From: BOKV01 sp041397525
GTDB lineage: Bacteria > Pseudomonadota > Alphaproteobacteria > Rhizobiales > Rhizobiaceae
Assembly: GCA_041397525.1 (NCBI GenBank)
Contig: JAWKWL010000005.1
Location: forward strand, 186,001-250,000
DNA length: 64,000 bases
Reading direction: 5' to 3'
Shown: one piece after another, positions 42,415 through 52,223 of the stretch
How the letters are laid out: every line of letters starts with the position of its first letter
How positions within the stretch are numbered: position 1 is the first letter of the stretch
Notes under the pieces: generated by a model
Database searches by the model: none
What the model saw: the letters and a program-made list of their open reading frames with translations, nothing else
What the model was told of the DNA's origin: nothing
Translations under genes and position numbers: made by a program

Positions 42415-43245
42415 ATTGGCAAGCGCCACGAATTCTGCAACCGAGAGCGTTTCGGCCCGGCGCTGGCCGTCAATTCCTGCACTGTCCAGGAGCGCCTGTC
42501 CGCCAAGGCTTTTCAGGCTGGCGCGCAGCATCTTGCGACGCTGCCCGAAAGCAGCAGCGGTCAGGCGTTCCAGTTTGCGCACATTGCATTCCAGCGGTTG
42601 CTGGCGCGGCACTAGCGTGACGATGGAGCTGGTTACCTTCGGGGGCGGGGTGAAAGCCTTCGGCCCGACATCAAAGGCGATGTGGCATTCCGCCCGCCAT
42701 TGGCAAAGAACTGCCAGCCTTCCATAGGCCTTGTCGCCAGGATGGGCGCAAATGCGTTCGGCAACTTCACGCTGGAACATCAAGGTGAGCGATGAAAAGA
42801 ATGGCGGCCATTCTGCGCCTGCAATCCATCCGGTCAGCAGGGGTGTTGCGACATTGTAGGGAAGGTTTGCAACAATCCGCACGGGCACATTCAGCAATTT
42901 GCGATAATCAACCTTCAGTGCATCGCCTTCGATCACTTCAAGCCGGCCCGGATAACGCGCTGCTATTTCTGCCAGTGCCGGCAGGCAGCGCGGGTCGCGC
43001 TCGATGGCGACTACACGCCTGGCACCACAGGCGAGCAGGGCCCGTGTAAGTCCGCCGGGTCCGGGACCAATCTCCACGATGTCATGGTCGGCGAGCGTTC
43101 CTGCCTCGCGGGCAATCCGCGACGTCAGGTTGAGATCAAGCAGGAAATTCTGGCCCAACGCCTTTACCGCATTGAGCCCGTGTTGATCGATCACCTCGCG
43201 CAGCGGCGGCAGATCGTCAATCTGTCCGGATTGTCCCGCGCTCAA
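42403..43245 (-). CDS. rsmA: 16S rRNA dimethyladenosine transferase
   Basis: A 280-residue KsgA-type methyltransferase that dimethylates two adjacent adenosines near the 3' end of 16S rRNA. SAM-binding motif VEIGPGPGGLT (about residues 57-67), the catalytic NLPYN (about 124-128), and the C-terminal FGQRRKMLRASLK helix. Its start overlaps the end of pdxA by four bases. It is the last gene of the lptF-to-rsmA transcript. Confidence 0.97.
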   Translation of the reverse strand: MSAGQSGQIDDLPPLREVIDQHGLNAVKALGQNFLLDLNLTSRIAREAGTLADHDIVEIGPGPGGLTRALLACGARRVVAIERDPRCLPALAEIAARYPGRLEVIEGDALKVDYRKLLNVPVRIVANLPYNVATPLLTGWIAGAEWPPFFSSLTLMFQREVAERICAHPGDKAYGRLAVLCQWRAECHIAFDVGPKAFTPPPKVTSSIVTLVPRQQPLECNVRKLERLTAAAFGQRRKMLRASLKSLGGQALLDSAGIDGQRRAETLSVAEFVALANLLD

Positions 43246-44321
43246 TGCAGGCTTTGCGACAGCCTGTGCTGCGCCTCATACAACATGGAGCGGTCCGTTG
43301 CCTTTCGTGTCGCCATGGAATGCGCCATGTGCAACGATGCGATCAGGCTGGACGGATTGGCCTCGCCACTTCCGGCAATGTCAAATGCTGTGCCATGATC
43401 AGGCGAGGTGCGGATGAATGGCAGGCCGAGCGTGATGTTGACCGCATCGTCAAAGGATATTGTCTTCACCGGGATCAGCGCCTGGTCGTGATACATGCAC
43501 AGCGCCACATCGTAATTCTGGCGGGCGGCAGCATGAAACATCGTGTCGGCAGGCAGCGGGCCGCGCGCGTCCACGCCCTCCAGCTTCAGTTTCTGAACGG
43601 CAGGCGCGATTATCTCGATATCTTCGCGGCCCATGGCTCCACCTTCACCGGCATGCGGGTTCAACCCGGCAATGGCGAGCCTCGGCATTTCAATCCCGAA
43701 GCGTCCGCGCAATTCTTCAGCAGCAATATGCCCTGTTTCGACGATCAGTCTGGTGCTCAGTTCAGTCAGCACCCTCGACAACGCGATATGGATGGTGACC
43801 GGAATGGTGCGAATCCCGGGCCCTGCCAGCATCATCACCGGTTTCCATGTTCTTCCGGTGCGTTTTTCGGCAAGTTCGGCCAGGAACTCGGTGTGGCCAG
43901 GGTGGGAAAAGCCCGCAACATACAGCGTCTTCTTGTTGATCGGGCATGTCACAATGCCGGATGCATGGCCGTCCATCACCAGTTGCACGCCGGTTGATAT
44001 TGCTTCGATTACCAGCGCAGCGTCGCCCGGGTGCGGCCGGGCGGGTTCTGCTTGCATCTTGCCTGACAGCGGTAGCACAGGCAGTCTATCATCGCCGGGA
44101 GTGTGTACGTCTCCTGCGGAAATCACGGCAATATCCAGGCGATGACCCAATAACCGGGCACGCTCGCGCAAATGGTCAGGGTCGCCGATGACAAAGAATG
44201 GCGGTAGCTTGTTCTCTTTTCTCACCATCCATGCGCTGACCAGAACGTCTGGTCCGATGCCCGCCGGCTCGCCGATTGTTACGGCCAGCGGGGCAACAGG
44301 GGGGAGGGGAGTTGCAACCAT
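43242..44321 (-). CDS. pdxA: 4-hydroxythreonine-4-phosphate dehydrogenase
   Basis: A 359-residue enzyme of the DXP-dependent pyridoxal phosphate pathway. The start MVATPLPPVAPLAVTIGEP reaches the conserved GEPAGIGPDV, and metal-ligand histidines appear in GHTEFLAE, in ALNPHAGEGG-like GLNPHAGEGG, and in YHDQALIPVK. The ATG at 44321 is chosen over the frame opening at 44417, which lies in the preceding gene. It is followed by rsmA with a four-base overlap and preceded by the SurA-like gene (10-base gap). Confidence 0.94.
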   Translation of the reverse strand: MVATPLPPVAPLAVTIGEPAGIGPDVLVSAWMVRKENKLPPFFVIGDPDHLRERARLLGHRLDIAVISAGDVHTPGDDRLPVLPLSGKMQAEPARPHPGDAALVIEAISTGVQLVMDGHASGIVTCPINKKTLYVAGFSHPGHTEFLAELAEKRTGRTWKPVMMLAGPGIRTIPVTIHIALSRVLTELSTRLIVETGHIAAEELRGRFGIEMPRLAIAGLNPHAGEGGAMGREDIEIIAPAVQKLKLEGVDARGPLPADTMFHAAARQNYDVALCMYHDQALIPVKTISFDDAVNITLGLPFIRTSPDHGTAFDIAGSGEANPSSLIASLHMAHSMATRKATDRSMLYEAQHRLSQSLH

Positions 44322-44331
44322 AATGGTTCCG

Positions 44332-45399
44332 CTATTTGTAAATGATTGTCGCTGATTTGCGGAGCTCGGCAAGATAGTCGTCGGCTGCAGAATCTCCCTT
44401 GGCTTCCAGGCTGTCATACAGCTCCGACTTGGCCATCACTTCAGCTGCACGATCATCAGATGTCAATCGCGCTCTGCAAACCGCGATCAGTTCAATGCCC
44501 TTTTCGGTTTCCTTGGGTGGTGTCGTCTGCCCTTCAGAGGTGGCTTCGATTTCCTTCTTCCACAATGGCGGCAATTCCGGCTGCATCAAGCGGCCAGCAT
44601 CCTTGATTGCAACATCGCGAAGGCCCTTGATCTGGTCGTACAAGGTATCGCAGCCAGAGAAGCGCTGTTGAAATGCCAATGCCTCCTGCTTGCGGGTTTT
44701 AAGCATGGACTTGCGCTTGTCCTGCGGCACGACGAAGATGATTTCCTTGAGCTGGTATTCGGTGGTTTGCGGCTTGCTGGAGCCGGACTTCCTCAAGTCG
44801 AATATCGCATTGCTTTCATTTTTCGACACGGCTTCAGATTGCAATTTGCTGCTGAAGGTGCGGCTCCAACTGATCTGGGCGCGAATGAATTCCTTGAAAT
44901 GCTGGGAACCGATCCCTATTCGATCCAGATCGGAGGAAATCTTGGCTGGCGTCGAACGGTTGTTTTGGGCAAAATTGGCAAAGGCGGCGTTGACCTGGGC
45001 ATCACTGGCGAGGAGGCCCCGTTTCGATGCTTCCTGCAGTTTCAGCCTTTCGTCGATCAGTTCCTTTTCGGTTTCGGCTGAGGTGGCCTTCAACCGCCTG
45101 ACTTGCCGAAACTTCGCGCGGCGCTGGATATCATAATTCGTGATCGGCTGACCATTTACCAGGATCTTTATGTAGGTACCTTTGCGCGCAACGGTCGATT
45201 CCTGGCGAATGACAGTCGCGCCGTCAGTCTTGTCGCTGTCGGTGTCACTGGTTTCGCTGACTTGCGCGGAAACACTGGTTTTTGGTTTTGCAGTATCGAG
45301 TGCTGCCGTGGATCCGGTGCAGGCGGAGAGGCCCATCGCCAGGCCGGTAATCACCAGTATTGGCGCAAAAAAATCCAGCTTTGGAAAATCAAAAAGCAT
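44332..45399 (-). CDS. SurA-like outer-membrane protein chaperone
   Basis: A 355-residue exported protein. The N-terminus has a hydrophobic segment ending GLSAC, which reads as a lipobox. A Ser/Thr/Asp-rich linker (about residues 30-70) is followed by a SurA N-terminal-type helical domain (ILVNGQPITNYDIQRRAKF, about 80-98, through about 220) and a peptidyl-prolyl-isomerase-like region that is poorly conserved. Position between lptD and pdxA is the standard surA locus. The ATG at 45399 has GGAAGGGG upstream. A lipid-anchored SurA would be unusual, so the signal type deserves checking. Confidence 0.85.
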   Translation of the reverse strand: MLFDFPKLDFFAPILVITGLAMGLSACTGSTAALDTAKPKTSVSAQVSETSDTDSDKTDGATVIRQESTVARKGTYIKILVNGQPITNYDIQRRAKFRQVRRLKATSAETEKELIDERLKLQEASKRGLLASDAQVNAAFANFAQNNRSTPAKISSDLDRIGIGSQHFKEFIRAQISWSRTFSSKLQSEAVSKNESNAIFDLRKSGSSKPQTTEYQLKEIIFVVPQDKRKSMLKTRKQEALAFQQRFSGCDTLYDQIKGLRDVAIKDAGRLMQPELPPLWKKEIEATSEGQTTPPKETEKGIELIAVCRARLTSDDRAAEVMAKSELYDSLEAKGDSAADDYLAELRKSATIIYK

Positions 45400-45511
45400 C
45401 TTGCCCCTTCCGGCCAATCGGAGCCACAAGGCATTGAATGGTCTTGCACGGCTTGTGGGCATGAGATGCGGCAAAACTGTGGTTTGGCTTCAATGTCGAC
45501 ATGCCGGTCGC

Positions 45512-47938
45512 CTACTGGCTGTCTTCCAGCGAATATTTGTAATTGTAATCGCCAATGGTTCTCAGCCCGAACCGGAACAGCAGCGAGGTTTCCGTCTGGT
45601 CTCCGGAATACTGGGTCTCCGTACGGTTATAGGCAACGGAGAACGAGTAGCAGCTGTCATCATAGGCCAGGCCAAAGCCATGGGTGTACAGCCGCTTGTT
45701 CTCGATGTCATAGGAGAACGAACCAAAGCCGCGCCATGTGTCAGTCAGCTTGACGCTGGCCGAGCCGGACACCTCATGCCTGTCACTGACAAAGCCGTAA
45801 TTCGGCTGGGCCTGAATGAAGTTGTATGAGGTTGAAAAGGCTGCAATCGGTGTTGCATAGCGAAGCGTTGCCTCGCCACGGCGAAATTCGAAGTCCTTCT
45901 CGTCAAACCGACCGCCCAGGCCGAGGGAAAGCCCGCTGCCGCTGGTGAGGTTTGCCGCCATCACATAATCGGAGCGCTTTGTCTCCAGCCCGGACTCCAT
46001 GCCCGCATTGACCGTATCCTTGCTGCTCACCGCATAGGAATTCTGGCCGGCAAGGTGGAAGGACTGGCCGGCCACCAAATCAAGCGTCGCGCCACTGCGG
46101 AAAGTGGCAGAATAGCGGAAGCCGACATTGGCCCGCGAACCGCCTTCAACCCGGTCATATCCGGAAAACTTGTCGCGGCGGAAAAGATTGGATGCATCAA
46201 AGACAAAGCTCTGCGCATCCTCATTCGGGAATTCACCTATATGGGTTTCGTCCGGACGCACCATGACCTGCGCAATCGGCTCGAACACATGCGTGGCGTA
46301 GCTGTCATGGGCAACGAGCGGATAGCGGATTTCCAGCATTCCGGTTGCCATGCCGCGAAACACATTGTCGTTGGATGTCAGTGGATTGCTGGCGGAAGCA
46401 AGATTTTCCGTCTCCATCCATGCCGCATCGGCCCGCCCGCTCAGCGATGCGGTCAACACCGCGCCATTGACGATCTCGCTGCGTTTCCATTCGGATTCCA
46501 TCGTCAGGCGCTGGCTGTTGCCCTCGATGCCGTGGAAACGGTCGTCGGTATTGCCCGCTATGCCGTCATTGTTGGTGATCTGCGGGTCGCCACGGTGAAT
46601 GTTGCGGAAATTGATGTTCAGCGATGCTTCACCGCCACCCACAGGATAGTCCGAAACCCGGTTATAGTCGAAGACCGGATAGGCATTGCCCTGCTGGTCT
46701 TGCAGCTTCTGGTTTCCGGCAATCACTGCATCCTGGTCAAGACGGTCATCCTGAACCAGGAATTGCTGCCCGCGCAAATCGAAATAGTTCTTGCCGGCAA
46801 GCCCGGTCAGATAGACCTCGTTGGTAATGTCGCGCCCATTGTACTGGTCCAGATTGTAGGTCTTGGCAAAATTGCCATCGCTCTGCCAAAGCCCGTTCCA
46901 GCCAAACTGCCAGCGATCATTGATGTCAAATCTTCCGGCACTCATGATTGCCAGACGCTTGGATTCGTTGAAGTCGATCGTGTCGGCGTCGTAATCCCTT
47001 GGGTTCTTTTGATCAATGCCGGCAATTCTGAGATTGTATTCGCCGGTCTCCGTACGGTGGCGCCATTCTGCTTCGCCCAGAAAACCCTGATTGGTGAAAT
47101 AAGTGCCTGTAAGCGTCAGGTCATAATTGGGCGCAATCGCCCAGAAGAAACTTTGTTTCAGACCAAAGCCCTGGTTCTGGGTATAGCTGGGCGAGGGCAC
47201 CAGAAAGCCTGTCTGGCGCTTGATTGACGGGTCTGCATGGCTGAAGCGGGGCAACCAGGCAATCGGCTTGCCATAAAGCTCGAAACTTGCACCCTCATAT
47301 TCAACCCGCCGCGTGCGATTGTTGATGATCACGCGATTGGCACGAATCTGCCAGAGTGGCGGGCGTTCGGGGTGGTCCTTGCAGGGTTCGCAGGCCGTGT
47401 AGACGCCGTGGTTGAATACGGCAATCTCACCGTCGCGCCGCTCTGCGCTTTCAGCAGCGAAACGCGTATTGTCGGCAGTCTCTACCCGCAACGAGGAGAC
47501 AAAGCCGTCACGGAAATCGTCGGTGATGTCTATTTCTTCGGCAAATATCCTCGATCCTTTCGGTTCAAGGATTTCGACATTGCCTGTCGCGACCACCCGG
47601 CCTGAGCGGCGCGAATAGGTCACGCGTTGCGCTACCAGCGTATAGCCGTCATAGGCGATGCGCACATTGCCGACCGCAGCAACGGTGTCCTCGTCATTGT
47701 TGTAGACGAGATTGTCCGCCTCCAGCAGCATCTGTGCATTCGGATTGGCGACCGCACCACCGAAAATACCTTCGCCAGTTGCCGAATTTGTGCTGCCAGA
47801 TTGCGCCAGCGCTGATGACGTCGCAATCAAACCGGTCGCACTTGCAACAACGGCAAGGATGGCCAGGCGGCGCAAGCCAGCCGCCGGGCGTGAGGTGCCC
47901 GACGTTGACGCTCGACAAAACGGGAGAAACAGGCCCAT
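45512..47938 (-). CDS. lptD: LPS-assembly protein LptD
   Basis: An 808-residue outer-membrane protein that inserts LPS into the outer leaflet with LptE. A long signal peptide (about residues 1-45, ending SSALAQ) is followed by an OstA-like beta-jellyroll (LLEADNLVYNNDEDTVAAVG to about 180) and a large beta-barrel of alternating aromatic strands ending SLLFRFGLRTIGDYNY. One CEPC pair (CEPCKDHPERPPLW) and a distal Cys may form disulfides. The ATG at 47938 shares one base with the lptG stop, so translation is coupled. Confidence 0.95.
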   Translation of the reverse strand: MGLFLPFCRASTSGTSRPAAGLRRLAILAVVASATGLIATSSALAQSGSTNSATGEGIFGGAVANPNAQMLLEADNLVYNNDEDTVAAVGNVRIAYDGYTLVAQRVTYSRRSGRVVATGNVEILEPKGSRIFAEEIDITDDFRDGFVSSLRVETADNTRFAAESAERRDGEIAVFNHGVYTACEPCKDHPERPPLWQIRANRVIINNRTRRVEYEGASFELYGKPIAWLPRFSHADPSIKRQTGFLVPSPSYTQNQGFGLKQSFFWAIAPNYDLTLTGTYFTNQGFLGEAEWRHRTETGEYNLRIAGIDQKNPRDYDADTIDFNESKRLAIMSAGRFDINDRWQFGWNGLWQSDGNFAKTYNLDQYNGRDITNEVYLTGLAGKNYFDLRGQQFLVQDDRLDQDAVIAGNQKLQDQQGNAYPVFDYNRVSDYPVGGGEASLNINFRNIHRGDPQITNNDGIAGNTDDRFHGIEGNSQRLTMESEWKRSEIVNGAVLTASLSGRADAAWMETENLASASNPLTSNDNVFRGMATGMLEIRYPLVAHDSYATHVFEPIAQVMVRPDETHIGEFPNEDAQSFVFDASNLFRRDKFSGYDRVEGGSRANVGFRYSATFRSGATLDLVAGQSFHLAGQNSYAVSSKDTVNAGMESGLETKRSDYVMAANLTSGSGLSLGLGGRFDEKDFEFRRGEATLRYATPIAAFSTSYNFIQAQPNYGFVSDRHEVSGSASVKLTDTWRGFGSFSYDIENKRLYTHGFGLAYDDSCYSFSVAYNRTETQYSGDQTETSLLFRFGLRTIGDYNYKYSLEDSQ

Positions 47939-49029
47939 CAGCCGTCCTCCTGGTGGAGCAATATGCTGGTTCCGAAAAGAATTGCCACGACTGAAGGAGA
48001 CCATGCCGCCACGAAAGGTGGAACGATCCCGTTGCTCCCCAAGGAAGTTACCAATTTAGTGACCGTATAAAGCACGAAGCCGGACAAGATGCCACCCAAA
48101 ATCAGCCTGCCGATCTGCCCAAATCGCACAAACCTTAACGTTACCGTCGCAGCAATCATCACCATCGCCACCAGAAACACCGGGAGCGCCAAAAGTCCAT
48201 GAAATTGCACGAGATACGGGTTCGGATTGCCGCCGGCCAACGTCGCCTTGCCAGCCATCTGGCGCAGCTCCCAGACCGGAATCGAATCGGCACTTGCCGT
48301 AACACCTGCGAGGATGTCGCGCGTCAGGTTGGTCGGCACGATGAGGGTATCCTTGCGCTCCGCCACTTCGGATTCGCGTGTGACAACGGAATTGGTCAAG
48401 ACCCACGAAACTCCCGAATAAACCGCTGTCTCCGCATCGATGCGCTCGATGATGTGCCCTTCAGGATCAAAGCGAATGATTTTGACATCATCGAGGATTG
48501 TGCCCTTGTTGCGGGCTATACGGGCATTGATAATGCTGCTGCCGTCGTGCTCTTCCTGTTTCATCCAGTAGCCGGACACTTCCGCATTGGTCTGGCGCGC
48601 GCTCCTGTCGAATATCCGGACCTCGACTTCCTTGCTCTTTTCGAACGAGGTAACGGCAAGCGGATTGTAGATGAAAGCTGCAAACAGCCCGATGATGATC
48701 GCTGCGGCACTCACCGGCATCAGGAATTGCCACGCAGACACCCCTGCTGCCCGTGCAACGACGAGCTCCATCTTGAGGTTAAGCTGGGTCAGGGTGATCA
48801 TCGCAGCAAAAAGGCAGCCAAACGGAAAGGCTTTGTCCAGGAAAACGGGCGCCTTGAGCATGGAAAGTTGAAGCAACGACCACAGCGTGACATCGCTCAA
48901 CTCTGACGCCTTGCGCAATTGTTCGACAAAGTCGATAACCACGATCAGCAGCAGCAGCGAAATCATCATCGCAGCCACTGTCTTGGTAAAACGTATCGCG
49001 ATGTAGCCGAACAACGTCCTTCCGATCAT
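47938..49029 (-). CDS. lptG: LPS export ABC transporter permease LptG
   Basis: A 363-residue permease of the LptB2FG complex that extracts LPS from the inner membrane. Three hydrophobic helices at the N-terminus, a periplasmic beta-jellyroll (about residues 130-270) and three C-terminal helices (PVFLVAMVMIAATVTLRFVR onward). It starts with MIGRTLFGYIAIRF and overlaps lptF by four bases and lptD by one base. Confidence 0.95.
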   Translation of the reverse strand: MIGRTLFGYIAIRFTKTVAAMMISLLLLIVVIDFVEQLRKASELSDVTLWSLLQLSMLKAPVFLDKAFPFGCLFAAMITLTQLNLKMELVVARAAGVSAWQFLMPVSAAAIIIGLFAAFIYNPLAVTSFEKSKEVEVRIFDRSARQTNAEVSGYWMKQEEHDGSSIINARIARNKGTILDDVKIIRFDPEGHIIERIDAETAVYSGVSWVLTNSVVTRESEVAERKDTLIVPTNLTRDILAGVTASADSIPVWELRQMAGKATLAGGNPNPYLVQFHGLLALPVFLVAMVMIAATVTLRFVRFGQIGRLILGGILSGFVLYTVTKLVTSLGSNGIVPPFVAAWSPSVVAILFGTSILLHQEDG

Positions 49030-50234
49030 GCGCCCAGCCTCGCAGATTTCCTGCGCCAGGTCGCGTATCTTTCACGCAGTTCCATGACGCGGTTGCTGAG
49101 TGCCAGATTGTTTGCATCGATGCGTTTCTGCCATTCGGGAGGCAGGGCTACCGGCCGGTTCAGCACAAGGAAATACCCGCCAACGACAATGGCAATCATC
49201 GGCAGCAGATAAATCACCCAGACTGCTGATGCGTCCGCCTTGGAAGCACTGACAGCTGAAAAAGCCATACCGCGCAGGAAAGTCACTGTCAGCATCGCGG
49301 CGCCAATGGCCGAACCATGCCCTTGCCTGCTGGAACGTGCCTGCCCGGCATAGGCAAGCATCAGTATCACATAGGCAAACGGCCACAGCATTTCCGAGAA
49401 CCGTTCGTGGATCTGGGACCGGTAAAGGCCGGGCCTTTCCTTGTAATAGGGATCGTTGGGATCGGGATTGAGCAATTCCGGCGTGGTCCGTTCCTTCGGA
49501 CGAAGATCACTGACCTGGAGCTTTCGTGCAAAAGTCGACAAGTCAAAAAGATAGCTGTCATACTTGATGATCGTCACGCCATCGCTTTTGGCATCACGTT
49601 GCTGAATTTCACCTTCCCGCAACAGCAGATATGCGCCGCCATCCTGTTTGCTGACATGGCCCTTGCTCGCCGTGAAGATCACCGATTTGCCTGCTTCGCG
49701 CTCGTCGGAAATCAGGATGCCCGACAGCACGCCGGCCGCTTCTCGCTTGGCAACGTGGAAGACCAACCCTTCCTCGATAGTGGTGAATTCGCCTTCTCGT
49801 ACCAGGAGGGAAACGAGGTCGGCCCGCATTTCGGTTGCAAAAACCTTGAGTGTGACAAGGCTCCATGGCGATACAAAATGGCCGACAAGGCCAGTGAAAA
49901 GGCTGCAAAGCAAGGCAAGGATGAGCAGCGGCTTCGCCAGAACCCAGCTGGAAGCGCCGCTGGCGTTTATCACCACCAGTTCGGAATTGCCGTTCATGGT
50001 GTTAACGGTGAACACCGTCGCAAGAAGCAGGCCGATCGGAATGACGGCAAGCAAAAGCATCGGGATCGCCAGGGTGGTCAAGGCCAGATAAGTAAGAATG
50101 GTCTGACCGTTATTGGTGATGACATCGAGCTCCTTCAGCGCCTGGATAATCCAGACGACACCAGCCAGCGAGCCGAGCGTAATCAGCGCTGCAGCACCGG
50201 CGCGCTTGAAGATATACCGCTCGATCAGCTTCAT
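49026..50234 (-). CDS. lptF: LPS export ABC transporter permease LptF
   Basis: A 402-residue partner of LptG with the same layout: MKLIERYIFKRAGAA leading into three helices, a periplasmic jellyroll (about 130-270) and three C-terminal helices ending near residue 360, plus a basic cytoplasmic tail. It is the first gene of the lptF-lptG-lptD-surA-pdxA-rsmA transcript; its promoter must lie in the following 496-base gap. Confidence 0.95.
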   Translation of the reverse strand: MKLIERYIFKRAGAAALITLGSLAGVVWIIQALKELDVITNNGQTILTYLALTTLAIPMLLLAVIPIGLLLATVFTVNTMNGNSELVVINASGASSWVLAKPLLILALLCSLFTGLVGHFVSPWSLVTLKVFATEMRADLVSLLVREGEFTTIEEGLVFHVAKREAAGVLSGILISDEREAGKSVIFTASKGHVSKQDGGAYLLLREGEIQQRDAKSDGVTIIKYDSYLFDLSTFARKLQVSDLRPKERTTPELLNPDPNDPYYKERPGLYRSQIHERFSEMLWPFAYVILMLAYAGQARSSRQGHGSAIGAAMLTVTFLRGMAFSAVSASKADASAVWVIYLLPMIAIVVGGYFLVLNRPVALPPEWQKRIDANNLALSNRVMELRERYATWRRKSARLGA

Positions 50235-50730
50235 CTATTGGTGTTTCCGGCGCTCATGTTTCTGGTCGCTATCCCCGTTCTTGGCTCGCCATACTGAGCC
50301 GTTCTGGTCGCAAACGCCGTTGTTTGCGAAAACCTGTTTCATACCGCAACGACATTCTGGTGCACTGGCCTTGCGGCAATTTGAAGGCTCCACCTCTGCC
50401 TTGACCTGCACAATGCTGATCTGCGCACGCCAATTCAGGGGCGCCGTTGCTGCATGGTTACCATCCCATTAAGCAGTCTGTCAGGAAATGGCTAAAAATG
50501 GACGAAACGACAAGGTAAACAGGGATTTAACGCCTTTTTTCCGGTCTGTTGCAGCATCGCAACTGCGAAACCGGAGAAGCTCGCCCAAAACAGACTTTCG
50601 GCATGGCCCAAAGCTGCCATGACCCCGGGCAGCATGGGGAGACATCGCCCGATAAAAACGCTAAACGGATTGTTTGAATGCGGTGACGAATCTGTCGCCT
50701 GTGGCAACCGTACAATTTCAGGGAAATCCA
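50235..50730. other. 496-base divergent intergenic region
   Basis: The gap between lptF and pepA carries no credible gene on either strand. It holds a nested inverted repeat, CCGGT (50541-50545)/ACCGG (50570-50574) enclosing GTTGC (50548-50552)/GCAAC (50559-50563), next to a TTTTTT run on its upstream side. The promoters of both divergent genes must be here; no strong consensus boxes were found. Confidence 0.6.
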
Positions 50731-52203
50731 ATGGCCAAACAACCTGCCATCCAGTTTGCAAAACCGGCGCTGCCGGGTGAGGGTGCACTCGTCCTATTGA
50801 TACCAGCCGATGGTGGCGTTCCGCCGATCGCAGCGGAACTTGATGGCGATGGCCGCATTTCCCGGGCAATGAAGATCGCCGGATTCACCGGCAAACATGC
50901 CTCGACCGTGGAGATCATGGCGCCGGCAAACGGCATTGACTGCCTGCTTCTTGTCGGCATTGGCGACATCTCTGCAAACAGCGAGGCAGACTGGCTCAAG
51001 ATCGGTGGCAAGATCCAGGCAGGCACTTCGAAGTCGCCCCAGGCGACCGTGCTCGTCGATGGCGATGCAGCAGGTATTTCTGCGGAAGCACTGGCTACAA
51101 TCGCCGCCGGTGCCAAATTGCGGTCCTATGACTTCGACACCTACAAGACCAAGGATCGCAAGGAAGCCAAGCTTTCGCGCATCATCATTGCTGCCGGGGT
51201 GCATGCGGCTGCCAAAAAGGCATTCAAGCCGCTTGACGGTGTCACTGACGGTGTCATCACTGCCCGTGACCTTGTCAACGAACCGGCAAATATTCTTGGG
51301 CCGGTGGAATTTGCCGAACGGGCAAAAGCGCTGGAAAAACTGGGGGTTGAGGTTGAGGTTCTTGAGGAAAAGGCACTGCGCAAACTCAAGATGGGCGCTC
51401 TGCTGGGCGTCGCGCAAGGTTCGGTTCGCCCGCCACGCCTCGTCGTGATGAAATGGAATGGCGGCAAGGCAAAGGACCAGCCGGTTGCCTTCGTCGGCAA
51501 GGGTGTTGTGTTCGACACCGGTGGTATCTCGATCAAGCCGGCAGCCGGCATGGAAGACATGAAGGGTGACATGGGCGGGGCTGCAGCCGTTACCGGCCTG
51601 ATGCATGCCCTTGCCGCCCGCAAGGCCAGGGCCAATGTCATAGGCATTATCGGTCTCGTCGAGAACATGCCGGACGGCAATGCCCAGCGACCTGGCGATA
51701 TCGTTACCTCGATGTCGGGCCAGACAATCGAGGTCATCAACACTGACGCCGAAGGTCGCCTCGTGCTTGCAGATGCATTGTGGTATTGCCAGGAGCAGTT
51801 CAAGCCGAAATTCATGATCAACCTGGCGACCCTGACGGGTGCCATCATGATCGCGCTCGGCCAGACCCATGCGGGGCTCTTCTCCAACAATGATGAATTG
51901 TCGGCCAATCTGACCAAGGCCGGCCTCGACACCGACGAGCGGGTCTGGCGCATGCCGATGGGGCCGGACTATGACAAGCTGATTGATTCCAAGTTTGCCG
52001 ACATGAAGAATGTCGGCGGCCGTTTCGGTGGATCGATCACTGCTGCCCAGTTCCTGCAGCGCTTCGTCAATGATGTGCCTTGGGCACACCTCGATATTGC
52101 CGGCACGGCGATGGGCTCACCGAAGAACGAATACAGCCAGTCCTGGGGGTCGGGCTATGGCGTTCGCCTGCTCGACCGGCTTGTCGCCAACAATTACGAA
52201 TAG
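50731..52203 (+). CDS. pepA: leucyl aminopeptidase (M17 family)
   Basis: A 490-residue cytosolic dizinc aminopeptidase. The metal and catalytic residues sit in GKGVVFDTGGISIKP (Lys and Asp, about residues 260-274), DMGGAAAV, and the family signature NTDAEGRLVLADAL (about 337-350). The frame opens at a TTG at 50674, but the ATG at 50731 has AGGGA six bases upstream and gives the usual N-terminus. The holC gene follows 20 bases later, the same pairing as in many Proteobacteria. Confidence 0.95.
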   Translation: MAKQPAIQFAKPALPGEGALVLLIPADGGVPPIAAELDGDGRISRAMKIAGFTGKHASTVEIMAPANGIDCLLLVGIGDISANSEADWLKIGGKIQAGTSKSPQATVLVDGDAAGISAEALATIAAGAKLRSYDFDTYKTKDRKEAKLSRIIIAAGVHAAAKKAFKPLDGVTDGVITARDLVNEPANILGPVEFAERAKALEKLGVEVEVLEEKALRKLKMGALLGVAQGSVRPPRLVVMKWNGGKAKDQPVAFVGKGVVFDTGGISIKPAAGMEDMKGDMGGAAAVTGLMHALAARKARANVIGIIGLVENMPDGNAQRPGDIVTSMSGQTIEVINTDAEGRLVLADALWYCQEQFKPKFMINLATLTGAIMIALGQTHAGLFSNNDELSANLTKAGLDTDERVWRMPMGPDYDKLIDSKFADMKNVGGRFGGSITAAQFLQRFVNDVPWAHLDIAGTAMGSPKNEYSQSWGSGYGVRLLDRLVANNYE

Positions 52204-52223
52204 GGGGCGGATGAAGCGCGGCA

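Noticed and set aside
46055..47227. 390-codon plus-strand frame over lptD
   Set aside because: Antisense shadow of the LptD barrel region.
50541..50574. Nested inverted repeat as a terminator
   Set aside because: The T-run lies on the wrong side of the stem for either strand.
50794..52089. 431-codon minus-strand frame over pepA
   Set aside because: Antisense shadow; pepA has the full M17 signature on the plus strand.
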